Below, in pieces: positions 23,368-35,828 of a stretch of 64,000 bases of DNA. The DNA comes from Mucidula mucida (taxonomy: Eukaryota; Basidiomycota; Agaricomycetes; Agaricales; Physalacriaceae), in assembly GCA_015501055.1 (NCBI GenBank), contig JADNYV010000130.1, forward strand, positions 41,888-105,887, given 5' to 3'. Each line of letters opens with the position of its first letter. Within the stretch, counting starts at the first letter, position 1. The position numbers and the translations under genes were made by a program. Below the pieces are notes generated by a model. The model ran no database searches, had not been told where the DNA came from, and saw nothing but the letters and a program-made list of their open reading frames with translations.

Positions 23368-24644
23368 ATGGCTCAGTCTTTAGTACCCTCGGCCCAGTTT
23401 TCTACGCACCCCGCGCCATCGAGCACGACGCGATTGCCGACGGACGCGTATGTACTCGCGCTCGCCGCCCTTCCCGGTCACTACGCGGCGGCTTCCTCCT
23501 CCCCGTCAAATACCATCGAGATTTACGATAAAACATCTATGCGACACATCCAGTCCCTGCCTGGCCACGACACGGCAACATCATCGCTAAAGTCAGTCGA
23601 CGCCATCGCCGGCTTTGCGCGCCAATCTCTCATCTCATCCGGCCATGATGGTTCTGTAAAAGTCTGGGACGACCGTTCAAACTCTCACAGCATCAAAAGT
23701 GAATAACGCGCTATTTCTACTTCGCCATCTCAACCCTTATGTCAAGGATTTCTTCAGTGACCAATCTTGGAAAACACATTCCACTTCTATGCTGCGATGT
23801 CTCGCACGACGGTCTGACAGTTGTCGCCGGTTCTGATCTGCAAGGCGACGATGCCAGCATATTCTTCTGGTGCGTGTTCCTGCTTGTCGCCATGGCTATC
23901 CATACCATATCTGTCCAGGGATCCACGCCAGCCCGCAACTCCACTACGCACCCATGCTTCGACTCATTCGGATGATATCACCGTTCTCCATTTTGGGCCA
24001 GAGAACACGCTGCTATCCGCGTCTTCTGACGGACTAATATCCCTTTCAAACGGAAATGAGGACGACGAGGACGAGGCTGTCGTCACCGTCGCAAATTGGG
24101 GCTGCAGCGTCGCTCAAGCAGGCTGGATGCCTGGATATCAACGCATATGGGCTGCCAGCGACATGGAGACATTTGGCACATGGACTAGTAATGTAATTCT
24201 TTCCCACTTGCGTCTTGCCTTCTTTTCAACCCTTCTCAGTTGGATCTACTTCAAAGCGTAGATATCCGCGGGCCATCCTTGCACGGCAACGGCACCTGGG
24301 TCACGGACTACTTCGTGTCTAGCGCAAATCTTCCAGGTAACCAACCTGCCATCTTTGCCGGCTCAAACGAAGGCGACTTTGCGCTCTTATCCATCCCCGA
24401 CTCTGGCTCTCCGTGGTACATTCATAACATTTGGAGCCACGGACACGTCGGGGTCGTGCGTTCGCTCTTATGGGACAAGGAGAATGGCGTTCTCATAAGC
24501 GGTGGCGAGGACTCGAAAATCAACACCTGGCTTCCGTCTACGGAACCAGAAGATGTTGAGATGATGCAAGTCGACTCTCCACCGCGGAAACGCGACATGG
24601 ATTGGGACGATGACCGGGAGGTCAGGCTTCATATCTGGCAGTAG
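23368..24644 (+). CDS. WDR89-like WD40-repeat protein
   Basis: Four exons (23368-23698, 23758-23869, 23919-24192, 24240-24644) give 373 residues with all junctions in frame. WD40 blades are visible: DAYVLALAALPGHYAAASS, SNTIEIYDKTSMRHIQSLPGHD, RQSLISSGHDGSVKVWDDRS, DVSHDGLTVVAGSDLQGDDASIFFWD, ITVLHFGPENTLLSASSDG, and GHVGVVRSLLWDKENGVLISGGEDSKINTW. The order and spacing resemble WDR89 (S. pombe and animal homologues), a protein of unclear molecular role. The usual final acidic stretch and HIWQ terminus are present. The start is the first ATG after the pyrimidine tract. Confidence 0.85.
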
Positions 24645-27600
24645 TAATGTGTTCTCATTTATTGTGCAGGATAGCGATAGTAAGAAGCGAAGGATGTAGT
24701 CAGCTTCAAATTAGTCTTTCAAGTACTTCATTACTCACCTTTTCGATTAGACCGGGTGTTGCGAAAAAAGGGAGGGCTTGAACTACTCTCACCCTTCCTA
24801 AGTAGAATATGTCATGTCTGATTTTAATTGAAGATCCTGTCCGTTTCGACTGACTATTCTGTTCACAAACCTCGATCTTACTTTTTCTTCAAGCAGTTCG
24901 TTTCGTCGTCTGCAGGTACCTTGGTAAGTATGTCGTCAGTAAGACGACAACTTTGCGTTCGTTGCCGTCCTTCCTGCCGCATCGAGTTGCAGGGTATCGG
25001 CGTTTAGTTCTTACAGGAACGTGGCCCGCTGTGGCCGTTTTCCTAGCTTCCAGGTAAGATGCGCTGCTTCGGAGCCTTGCATCTCCCTTCTAAGGCTAGG
25101 TTCAGGAAGCTTAGCCGCTCCTTGAATCGGTACGGTACAGATTGTCGCCGCCTGTGATCCCACCCCGCTCCGACGAGCTGTATCGTCGAATTTGGATTGC
25201 CAGATTAGCATTCGACGGAATGCGCTTCGACACTCTGTCGCGGCGAACCGTCTAGAATTCTTTCTGATCCTCTTCGTTTTCTGCGTTTGCGTTGTCGATT
25301 ATTGGTTCGTCGTGAATTTGACTTATCCGCCTCCCCTTGTCGACTTTCTTCATTACCAGTTAGTTATTCCCTGCGAGAGCCTTGTGGTCAGCATTTTGCT
25401 CTTCTGTAGGTTCTTTCGGCTATCATTGCATCATCGAGTGTCTGCTGGAACTTAACCATTGATAGGTGCTCCCCTAGACCACGACGGAAATTAATCTCTT
25501 TCTGCCCGACTCATATCCCCGTGCTTGTCGTCGCCTGTTACATTCGCCGTTATTCGGACCCGGTTCGACAAAGGTGTCTGTCTCTATTGCGCCACACGAG
25601 GTTCATCATACCAACAGGTCCACGCCTTACTTCAGCAGTGGCGCAATCTCTAGTTCAACAGTAGCAACCCGGCATTACTATGTTCGAAGCCTTACCCAGT
25701 TTCCTGATTAGAATACGCTCGACCGTCTGCTGCTTCAAATTCCCTTTCTACCGTTCGTAAGGGAAACCTTTTGACAATGCGAGGTGGTACGGCCGCCGTC
25801 GGAAACGAACGCGGTCCCAAGAGCATATTCTAGGTTCTTGTCAACGGCTTGGCTCCGGAGAAAAGAAATTCTTGCATGAAGGAGACAACGTGTGTATAGG
25901 CTTCCCTCCTCTGAGGCGAGTTCCAGCACGTCATGATCGTATCTAATCTCTCCTCAGAGCTCGTATACAGAACGAGAATTTTTTAGACAGAGCTCTGTCC
26001 AAGATTTGGCCTCTTCGCAAGGAATCACTCTCTATGAATCTAACAGCCCACGTACGAAATCTACGGGGGAGAGCATCCCTGAGCTGGCGCTATCATACGA
26101 AAGACTTCAATGTTTAGCTATCGTTGCCTGGAAGTCTATTCCGGAGTTCTTCAATGGCAGAGAAATGAACTTCCGTTCGGTTGGAGTTTCTAATACTGGC
26201 GATTGTCTCGAGCCCTCGACATGTCACGCGTGACAAGTTCGATCCCGGTATTCATGACGAGTGCGTATGGGGCCTCCATCGAAAGTCCACGACGTCAATC
26301 CGGCCTTCTACTCTAATTCATCGCACATCTCACTCACCGAGATGTCCAACTGCCACCCAAATTGCGCCACATCTGACAACCCGCTCCTTCCAAAGGCTAA
26401 CATCGAATGAGAGAGAGAGGCCATCGATCTCGTTCAGGAAGCCGCCCCGTTCAAAGGCTACAAGCCTTCGAATCTCGGTCCCTCCCACTGTCCAGTGCGA
26501 AAATATGGCCAGTTCTCTCCGATCGGCTTCGGGACGGAAATCTTTGTTTCTATCCGGGAGATGGCGTTAGCCACTAGGCCTGAGGGTTCATTGAAGGCTT
26601 TCATAACCGAGTTGCTGCGCGAGTACATACCACTACTACTCAATGGCCATGGCTGGACCCGGACCAATGAACTGTTGTTTCGAAGTGAATATACGACGAC
26701 ATGTGGCGCGCCGCACCTAGATCCTGGGATATCCGGTCGCCGCAAGCATCCAGATGCACTCCCAGTGCCCATGGCTGATGCGAGCTGCAAATCGGCGGAG
26801 TTTCTCAGGTTATAGCAAAGTGTCTGAGGCCAAAATCTGAATGTTCTGATAGGCGCGTAGCCTACAAGTGTACGTGTACACTTGGAGATGCAACCCACGG
26901 CATGCAAAGGGGATTCTATTGAGAATCAGATTGAAGACATCAATATGGATATTATCGATTGGGCCAGAGCCGTCCGAACTCTCGGGCTACTATGAACCGT
27001 GTTGGAATGAAAGCGTACGGCCATCCATCGCGTTTTGTTTCCTGGGCTCGCGAAATGACAACGACAAGGCGAGCATCCGTCACGGAGAGTCTCACTCTAA
27101 CGAAGGATCAGCTGCCACACTTGACATGAAGGCCAACAGAGTAAGATTTACACGTTAACGTTGTGTTTCCGGATCCGTAGCAGTGTCGCGGTCAAGCTCG
27201 GCTATATCTTATCATGGCCGGAGCATTGAGGTGTGTATGTAGGCGTCCTGACAATGTTCCTGTGATCTGTGCAAAAGGACTGACAGATGATTGGCGGGTT
27301 TGAAGGACAACAGGAAAGGGTCGAGCGACGGAGATAGCCTGGCAGCACATTGTCAATCTTGAGCCCCAGACACGAGGGCCTTCAGAAGCTGGTTGGCGGC
27401 AGATGCAAGGAACCACGCACGGCCTTTCACGATGATTCAACCGCGGTCGAAGTTCGAATTCATAGACGGCGTCCAGACCGAATCGTTTGAGACGAGGGAG
27501 TAATATGATACGTAGTGGGGTATATCACAGCGAAAGAGGTGTGAAAAGACACTCAGTGTGCAGAGAATCGTCGCGTTGTTCGAGTGTTTGAGGGGTGGTC

Positions 27601-28910
27601 CTGCATCAGACCGGCGAGAGAAACATATGCATGTCTGTGGCAATGGGCAAAACGCGCCAAGCACCTGGTGTGGGGATGCCAGGTCCGCTGTTCGCAAGTC
27701 TTGCCCATAACCCAAATGCTTCTGTCGATATTTTGATATTGCAACCAAGTTTCACATCAACTCAAAAAACATACCGGTGATAACATCGCGAGTAGGCAGA
27801 TGAATAACATAAGAATGAATACCGAGTAAGCACGAGGCGGTCTAACAGACTAAGAGATTAGTATTCTGCAGGACCTAGTGTCGGCCGAATTTCTCACCGT
27901 GAATGATAGACGTGGAGGACATGCATCTTGAGCGTTGTCAGTCGAAAGAAAAAGCGGGGTCTGCCACAAAGACGAGTCGCCCTAAATCACGGAAGATGCG
28001 CTCGGCCCGTTTGCTTCGTACTGTAGGTTTTCTAGGGTACCTGCGGCGGACGGAAGGCCTGCTCGAGCGAACACCGATAGCCAAGGTCCTCGATCGACAT
28101 ATGCCACAGTCATAGTGAAGGCGGGGGGTCTGGGTATGCGGGGAAGCAACTAAACAAGTTTTGAGACAGAATATAGCGCGTAAGCGATGTGGAGATGCAT
28201 TAAAAGTCATATCGGTGGCGTCTTGTTCTGGCCCAAGTCACGGTTAAAATGTCATTATCTAGTCCAGACCGGAATTGATCTAGCGGAAGGCGCGCAGCGC
28301 CTCGTCATTGGAGGCCCGGTGGAAGAATGAAAGAAGAATGAGGAGATGAGGTTTCCCGTTTGGGAAGCGCGTGTGCTTCTTGACCAAAAATACTTGTACG
28401 CCCTCATTCAACTCTGGATCGCGAATGGACCTGCGGCGCCGGTCAACGTGCTTGAAGAATAAATAAATAAACACATATATCGAACGCGTTGCAAAGTAGG
28501 TTGCTACAGGGTTAGAGATGGGTGATGGATCCGGCAACTTAGCATCCTTTCCAGCCTCGGATCGGAATCTCCATCTCCCTCTTGTCTCGCGGGCGATGAA
28601 AACAACGCGCCGCCCTCACGGGGATGCGTGTACCAAATCGCCCTTTGTTCGATGAACAAGGGCACGAATCTTTGGGCAAGTTTGTGATCGCCACACCTTC
28701 TGAATTGAAAGAACTCTGAACCCCACCCCAGCTGTCGCCGTTGTCGACGTACCTTCGATTCATAATTATTACTGGGATGGCACCGTCTCGCTATTGCAAA
28801 TGATCCGACCGCATGTTGCCACTAACGAGATTTTGTTACCTTCCAGTGACCCAATGTACGATCGGATTTATTCAGCGCCTTGTCCTCGTTGCCCCCCCGT
28901 CCAAAGAAGA
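24645..28910. other. 4.3-kb gene-poor stretch
   Basis: No gene could be supported. Open frames are short (under ~150 codons), overlap on both strands, lack splice chains and match no family known to me. The longest, 26907-26458 minus, has no domain character. No long repeat, LTR or terminal inverted repeat was seen by eye. It may be old, eroded element sequence or host a non-coding gene. Confidence 0.45.
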
Positions 28911-28916
28911 TATAAA
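28911..28916 (+). promoter_or_regulatory. Candidate TATA box
   Basis: TATAAA in AAGATATAAAGGCG lies about 160 bases before the ATG at 29073, with a pyrimidine-rich tract between. Spacing fits a fungal promoter with a moderate 5' UTR. Confidence 0.4.
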
Positions 28917-29072
28917 GGCGTCAACTGAGCACCACTCCGCCACTCACACCCTCCGCCTTACCGTCTCCTCACCTCCTTGCTCTACCAGTCGCGCTCAAGG
29001 TCTGTACACACTGCGTCTGCCTCCGCTTCGACAAACATTCATCAAGGACAAATTTACAGCCCTACCTGCAAC

Positions 29073-29833
29073 ATGGACCAAATGATGCATTTCGACGCGA
29101 TCCTCTTCCCTTCTGACGGTTCGTCCCTCTCTTACATACACACCCTCGTTCTTCATTCCAACTCTTGTGTAATCCAACAGGCCGGCCACCGTCGCTTGTC
29201 CAACTTATGACTAGGTATTTCCCTTCCGAAAAGCCCAGTGCGCTTACTGACGCGCTCGATTTCCAGCCCTATGACGATCCCTACCCACCACTCATCGTAC
29301 ACCACGTCCCCGTCGCGTATGCCGCATCCCGAGATTCATATGGATTATGTACGCCCTCTTTCTTCTCCGCGCGGCTATCTAATCCTCGGCCGGAATTAAA
29401 CAGATCGCTGACAGCTTGGGACCACGCGCCTGGAAATATCAGGTAAGTAAAAAAAAAAACGTCTTGCGCGCGATAATCAGCGGCGGCTCACGTCCCCCCG
29501 TCCAAAACAGCTCGTGGAAGCGCTTGACGGCATGAATCGCAAGTTTGCCAACCCGTACATCATCTTTTACCCTGTCGTCTCGCGTGACGGGATGCCGTTC
29601 CCTGTGAACAAGAGCATCAAGGAGATTCAGGGCAGGGCGTTCAGAGAGGACATTGCGTGGCGCGGCAATATTGTCATCGCAAAGTACCGCGACAATCCGT
29701 TCTCGTCAATGATGAACGCCTCGATGGCCGACTTTCCCCTTCTCAAGAACTACCTGTCGACGCATGGCTCGCCATCCGAGGTACGTCTCCGTTCCTCGTA
29801 CCTTGGCGTCTCTTCTTAATCTCCCAGCAGTAA
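29073..29833 (+). CDS. Conserved short mushroom protein of unknown function
   Basis: Six exons (29073-29118, 29181-29214, 29267-29348, 29404-29442, 29511-29780, 29828-29833) build a 158-residue protein. All junctions keep frame, and the last exon carries only a Gln codon and the stop. The product starts with HFDAILFPSDGRPPSLVQLM, continues with a PHPEIHMDYIADSLGPRAWK segment, and has a highly ordered core (EALDGMNRKFANPYIIFYPV, KSIKEIQGRAFREDIAWRGN, IVIAKYRDNPFSSMMNASMA). I recognise it only as a type of uncharacterised protein frequent in Agaricomycetes. The small size, lack of membrane segments and conserved charged core suggest a cytosolic or nuclear protein. Confidence 0.75.
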
Positions 29834-30017
29834 TTGCCGGACTTGTGCTTCCGATGGGGGTGGGCTTTCGCGATTATACTACCTAGACTAATTTTTTGGG
29901 ACTCTGTTTCTTTTTTTTGCTGCACTGTAGGTCATATACATGTAACTTAAGCTCGCATTTGGACAATACATTTTTAAAAGTACATTTCGATAGCAAGATT
30001 AAATAAAGTCCTTGAGC

Positions 30018-31165
30018 TTAGAGCTCTTCCCGATCCTTTCCCTTTTCCTTTGCATCCTTCTTCTTGATCTTCTCCCCGGACTTGGGACTTGCCGGCTTTA
30101 CGCGCTCGTCAGTGTCCTTCCTCGGACTTGAGTCGTCCTGTTTCTTGGAATTACAGTGCTCGGGTATCGGACTAGCGGGGTCTATCGGTGGATGGGAAAC
30201 CCTCCCGACCTTGAAGTAATCCTTATGATCTTCGTAAAATGCTTTCCAATGAGCAATACCCTATACACAAAACCGCGTCAACACCCCCCATCTAAAAACA
30301 TCACACGCACATCCTTACCTTCAATTCACTCTCTGTCAGACCTCGCATATCGTGGGTCCGATGCGTCTTGAAACAACCAGTCCCAAACGCCCGTGCCGCG
30401 TCGACTCCAGTACTAAAGTGGAGAACATGAATAAACTCAAAACATCGGTTGTAACATATAATGCTCACAGTATATGGTATGATCCTCCGGGTTGATACGA
30501 CTTGCCCTTTGACACGTCGTACACGTCGCCATCAATCTAAAACAAAACATCAAGAAGAAGACGCCACGGCACCGAGGTCGCGTACAGCAAGATAAATAGG
30601 CCGCCCAGGTCTCGACCCGTCAAACTCGGCCAAGAGACGCTCAGAAAACAGGCGCTGGTCCGACTACGCACAGCGTAAGATTGAAACACAGGGCTAGTAA
30701 ATCAGCTCACAGGCCAGTACGTCTTGAGCTGCGCCCAGCGGCCCTCGTACTCCCACAAATAGCTCCCAGTGAGGAATTTCCCAGAGAGCAGGACGATAAC
30801 GACAGTATACAGCAGAAACTTGAGCACCGACAGCGCGCCAATCTCAACTTCGGCAGTGGGATCCCGCTCTTCTGGCCCGCCGTCCTCCCCGCGAGCGATC
30901 TTCTCGTCGCGTGCCTGCTTTCGCGCCAGCCATTCGTTGTGCAAGCGATCCTGCTTGTTCCTATAGTTCTTGTGCCTGTCATTAGGAACATTAAATTCAT
31001 TTACTACTTTGTTCCTAAAAATGACACGCACGAAAGGAAAGGCTTGTTCGCCTGTTTTGTGCTCACTTTCCGGTTCGGTATTGCGGGGTCGTCCACCTTT
31101 GGGGTTGATGCAGGCTCGACATATGGCTCGACAGGTTCCCCACTAAGTCCCTTCAGCCAGGACAT
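30018..31165 (-). CDS. Membrane-anchored cytochrome b5-fold protein (MAPR/DAP1 type)
   Basis: Six exons (31165-31067, 30968-30711, 30663-30586, 30536-30469, 30412-30319, 30260-30018) give 279 residues. The N-terminal part is basic, followed by one membrane segment (VLKFLLYTVVIVLLSGKFL). The MAPR cytochrome b5-like heme-binding domain then runs LFSERLLAEFDG, RPIYLAIDGDVYDVSKGKSY, PGGSYH, AARAFGTGCF, LTESELKGIAHWKAFYEDH. This family (Dap1, PGRMC) binds heme through tyrosines and supports P450 enzymes of sterol synthesis in the ER. The tail after PASPIPEHC is Lys/Ser/Asp-rich. The second exon starts at the AAG acceptor, not at the upstream CAG, because only that keeps the frame. Confidence 0.85.
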
Positions 31166-31759
31166 GATTCGAGATGGTCGTACGGGATAGAGTGAGAGAA
31201 CGTCTACCGGAAACGGCAGTTACACGTCGGCTACTTTCCGCTGATGAGAACCACCTTCCTCATTCGTTCACTCCCTTCTCACGCCAAACCACATCGCCGC
31301 GAACCTAGAGATCCTCAGGACCACGATATCAGACCAAAGTACAGACAGGGCATTGATTGACTGACAATACAGAGCTTGTAACTATTAATAAGAGAACAGT
31401 TTGTTGTTTATTAAGGGTGCATATATGTAGGGTACTAAGAATTACAATGGGAGAATTTCGAGTGCGACGAATTGTCGAAGGGTGTAGGATGGGGTGATGA
31501 CCGGAAAAGCAGAAGGGAAGATGCACCGGCAAATATATAAACAACGTGAAAAGAAAGATGATTAGGGGAGCTTCAAATATAACGACCCCTGGGGCCAGCG
31601 TACCATGCCGATGTTGAAGAAAAATGAACAGAGAAAAATTGAGAGAAGATGCGCATATGATGAGGAGGTATGAAAAGCATGCGTTGTGCCACTATAAGAG
31701 CCCATGATTAAACGTCCGAATGAGACCATGCAAGAAGAAACAATCCGGATCATGGAGGC
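31166..31759. other. Intergenic region between tandem minus-strand genes
   Basis: About 590 bases holding the promoter of the MAPR gene and the 3' UTR of the RGS gene. No gene or repeat was recognised. Confidence 0.4.
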
Positions 31760-33878
31760 CTATGGTGACGACGGCGCCGACGGTGCTGGTTGTGACGTGC
31801 TAGGTGGCTGGCCCTGCGCACGCTCGCTCCCCTGCTGCGAGATGGTGATGTACGCGCCACCTTTCTCCTCCTGGTTCCCGAGACCCGGCGGTTGAGACGG
31901 AGCAGAAGTCAACAGCCTGACATCATCGTCCGTCGGGTCAAAGTCCTCTACCCAATTGCGCATAGCCAAAAATTTGGGCGTCTTGATGAACTGTCGATGC
32001 CATTTAGAAGATCAGTGTTGAGCAGGAGGATAAAAGACGTACCCGAGGGACTGAGTCGGTTGCCATCAAACGGAAGACGTGCGTTTGAATGCGCTCGTAC
32101 AACCGGATCATGGTCTGAAGCTGCGTCGCATTGAATGCATTCGCCTGCTCAGGCTCTACTCGCCCTTGGAAGGACTTGCCAGTCAGATTGGTGACAGCAT
32201 CCTCAAGGTACTTGGACAGCTCGTTCCGTAAACCGTGATCGATGTTCAGCTCGCACTGACTGGACGGGGCAAGATAAGTGTGGTAGATGACGAAGGCGGT
32301 GTTGATCAGGGATTCGTGGTGGCGTTCCATTGCTTGCTGACCGGGAGTGTTCTTGCCACCAGGACGAGGAGCAGTGACGGCGACAGCGCTGGAAGTGATA
32401 TTGAATTTGCGCTTGAAATCCTCGACGTCGAGCCAGAAGGATAGATTCTCTTCGCAGAAATTGCTCCGTAAGAACTCGCGGAACAGAGAACGAAGACCAG
32501 GCTCCTCTAGTATGTAGCGCAGGCGCTCCGCGTTGCTCTCCTTCTGAGAATTCTTCTTCTCTGCCGCATCGTAGTTGGCATTCAACTTCTCCGCCATCGA
32601 AATGCGCCGGTGGATCTTGGCATCGCCGCCCTTCTTCTCATGGTCGCCTGCGGACTTGTCGACTGACGAACGCTCGGTGGCAAGGTTGGACGAAGAGGCG
32701 CTGGGAGATTCACCGAGACGAGCATTGTCCCAATGAGCAAGACGACGACCCTCATCGGTGATCTTGTAGATGGCTTTCGCCGTGCAGCGGAACTCGCCTT
32801 GTTGCTGTAAATGCATTGTCAATAATGATACCAGCAGAAAAAGCGAAACAAGCGTACTGCTACAGGTGAGTTGCCACCAGGAGTAGAACCGCGAACGGTG
32901 AAAATGATAGCGGAATCGTTATTTTTCCGCTTATCGCTGACCAAGGAAATCAATCCGAACCGCACAAACTGCGCTGCCATTTCAGCGGCTTCTTCTCTAC
33001 CGACGACGGAGGTAAAGTCACATAACCATTCGAGGGCAGTGACGGCGGCAAAGGCACATTTGTGGACCTGCTGAGGCTTGCCTTGGAGAGGCTGGGCACG
33101 TTCGGTGACGTCCATGAGAGCAACGCCTTTGGAGCGCTCGTTGTATCGCTGGAAGGGATCTGTTATGGGCTGGGACGAAGAAGGGTAATTTGGGCTACGA
33201 CCGACGAAGCGGCGGAAGAGGGCGGTGATAACTGATTGGGTGACGATGATCTCATCGTCGGCAGAGCGTCGCTCGAGGTGGAGGAGTTTGATGCAGATGG
33301 GCTGGGTAACGAAAACCTGCTGCAGATGATCAGAATTTATGCCGTTTTTGCTGATGAATCGCTCGAGGACGTGGAGACCCTTTGGCGTAAGGACATAGAC
33401 ACCCCTGTCCTTGAACAGGTTGGAGGAAGGGTCAGCTGCGTTTTCAATGAGGCGGGCATCCATAAAGTGCTGCGACATCGCCTTGGCCATGTCGCGGGTC
33501 ATTGAAAACGTTGTGGTCGTGGTCGTCGTTACAACACGTGAAGGTTCTCGGGGATCCGGCCCACGATTCGATTGCGAGAACTTGAGTGAGGCCAAGTTCT
33601 GTGCGGCTTCATCACTGCGGGGCGTCAATACAAGTCAGGAATACGAGATATGGACATACGTAGAAAAGGAATTCGGAAATGTCCTAAAGAACTGCTTATG
33701 GGTGGACAGTTCGAGCGACACGATAAGAGTCGCAAACAGATCCAGGGTGTCCTGTGCTCGCCACCACCGTCAGCGTCGTCGACAACGATGGCAGACGACC
33801 ACATACCTTGAGAAAAGGCCGACCGCGTTTTGTGGTTTTCATCATGTGCGATGAGCTCGCCTGGTCGTCGGCTGGCAT
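31760..33878 (-). CDS. FlbA/Thn1-type regulator of G-protein signalling (DEP-RGS)
   Basis: Five exons (33878-33807, 33751-33660, 33614-32858, 32804-32043, 31990-31760) yield 637 residues. It is the fungal RGS protein called FlbA in Aspergillus, Sst2 in yeast and Thn1 in Schizophyllum, a GTPase-activating protein for a heterotrimeric G-alpha subunit that controls vegetative growth versus development. The N-terminal block KTTKRGRPFLK...DLFATLIVSLEL and TDEAAQNLASLKFSQSNRGP is strongly family-typical. Two DEP regions follow (near residues 90-150 and 210-340, QGEFRCTAKAIYKITDEGRR). The RGS box starts RLRYILEEPGLRSLFREFLR and includes CEENLSFWLDVEDFKRKF. The C-terminus is Pro/Ser-rich. All splice junctions are in frame. 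Confidence 0.92.
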
Positions 33879-35828
33879 GGTGAATGAATAGAAAGGCGAA
33901 CAAATGGGAAAAAAGCAAGGAGATGGGTTAGGACAGGCGTGCGGACCAAGGAAGGGAGTGGAGGGCGGCGGGATAGAGAGGTGATGGAGGAGAACAAGGC
34001 TTTGAACAAGGCCTAAAGTGGGACTCGCCGGCGTTGCTACCCACTCTTTCCCACGCATTTTTTAGCCTCGTGTATTTCATACGCAATTGCCCAATTTGTC
34101 ACAGGATTCGGGGCAATCGGGATTTGATCCCAAAACATTAATCAGGATTTGTCTCCCCTGACTCTGTGCCCTTGCCTGAGGCACACACAGCGGCTCAGAA
34201 CAGAGTTTACTGTTGTTCTCCAGTTCATTCGTATACAATATCGCATAAAATCTACCGTTATCGAATGCGGACGGAACGCGAGGGGACGTGTCATGCCCAA
34301 ACTTTAGCCAGCCAGGACGTCAGGAACACGTCTCTTTATAGTAGTGCTTCTTGTGTTCTTCCGCCTCATGTCCTGCGATAAACTACCAATACCGGCCATG
34401 AGTTCTGCTAGTCGTCTCTGCGTCGCAGGGTTTTTGCAAACAGATAGCCAGACGAAAGATCCGCTCTCTTCGCCCGCCCCTAAGTACAACATTCGTAGCT
34501 GTCGTACGCGATCTGCTACCATCCGCCCATGCCAGTTCCAGACCTTCATTCCGCCTCGTTCCCCTTGTGTTTCAGCCGACTCGCTTGGATACAGCGGGAT
34601 CGGGGGTGCGATATCATTACGAGAGTCCTCCGTTGCTGCCTCCGAGTACCTGCCCGACGGTTACGCATACTCGTAGTAAGCCGCGCCACGACGCCTCCTG
34701 CTGCGCTTGAAAATTGCTGTGCAATGCGTCCGGCCATCGCGGCGCGCAAGTCTAATTAGGCAAATGCCGAGTCATCAAACGCGATCAGAGACCTCGAACA
34801 CCAGGTTTTTGTTACATACTGTCAGAAATTGCAGCTGAACGCAGTCTTCTTCACCACTTTTGTGTAAGGTGCATACACTTTCTGAGCTACATCACAATAG
34901 TAGCCCTTTGAATTAGTAGCACGAAGCAACGCAAGGTAAGTTTCTGATTTTTTCGTCCTTGTGACACGATGAAGAGTTGTCGGTACTGGATTAATCCAAT
35001 ACTCTGTAGATCATTGGGTGGTCCAGCCTTGCTGCTACGCGACAATTATCCGCATTTCTACCCATTCACGTCGACACCCCAGATTCGCGCTCGAATTTTA
35101 CCCAGAGACAGGTCTGACTCACGCGTCGACTCGTCGGTAACTGATCTACGATCGGTTGACGACGGGACTTTCTTTCGAGGAGCGCGTCTGACGCGTCGTA
35201 GCTCATAATCATGGAGGATAACTCTCGGATCCAAGTCTTAGTATCCACTTGATGGCATTCAGTCCAGCAGAGCTTAGGATCAGCACGTAATCGCGCCCCT
35301 TCCGTCAAGTTACGACGTCTCGATCGCGCCTACTCTGTCGGAACATCTCCGTTTCCCCTAGTATTCAGCGTTAGCTGGCTGTTGTCTGACAGCCGGAAGC
35401 CAGCTGCCTCCTTTGTGCCCGACCTTTTGTTCCGTCTCGGTACCAGCCCGACTCCGTCCCGACCGATAGTGTACAAGCCGATTACTCTACATTGCGCGCA
35501 TCCGTTTCTAATGACAGGCCCTGCAGCATACACCTTGGCATCGCCAACATCCTCTTCAATTGCTGCGAGCCAAGGAACGACCGGTTTTCGTAGTATTGAA
35601 ATGACCTCCATTCCCGTGAGGTTGAATGCAAATACGAGGGTACGCTCTTGAGCGCATGAATGTATTGAAAGCTTTGACTTCTGGATGATGCGCGAATGAA
35701 CCAAAGCAGACATGATCAGCTTTGCTTAAGATCTGTGTCCGGGGTCTCAGCACATCCTTGTTTGGAACACGCGACTCACCACTTGCCAGAGTTGAATCAT
35801 ACCACATCGGTGCCGCGTTCGTCCCTGC
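33879..35828. other. Gene-poor intergenic stretch
   Basis: About 1.95 kb. The first few hundred bases should hold the RGS promoter. Beyond that only short open frames occur on either strand (for example 34344-34676 plus and 35713-35330 minus), with no recognised family or splice chain. Confidence 0.4.

Noticed and set aside
26458..26907. 149-codon minus-strand frame
   Set aside because: No family resemblance, no splice context, and equally long frames on the other strand.
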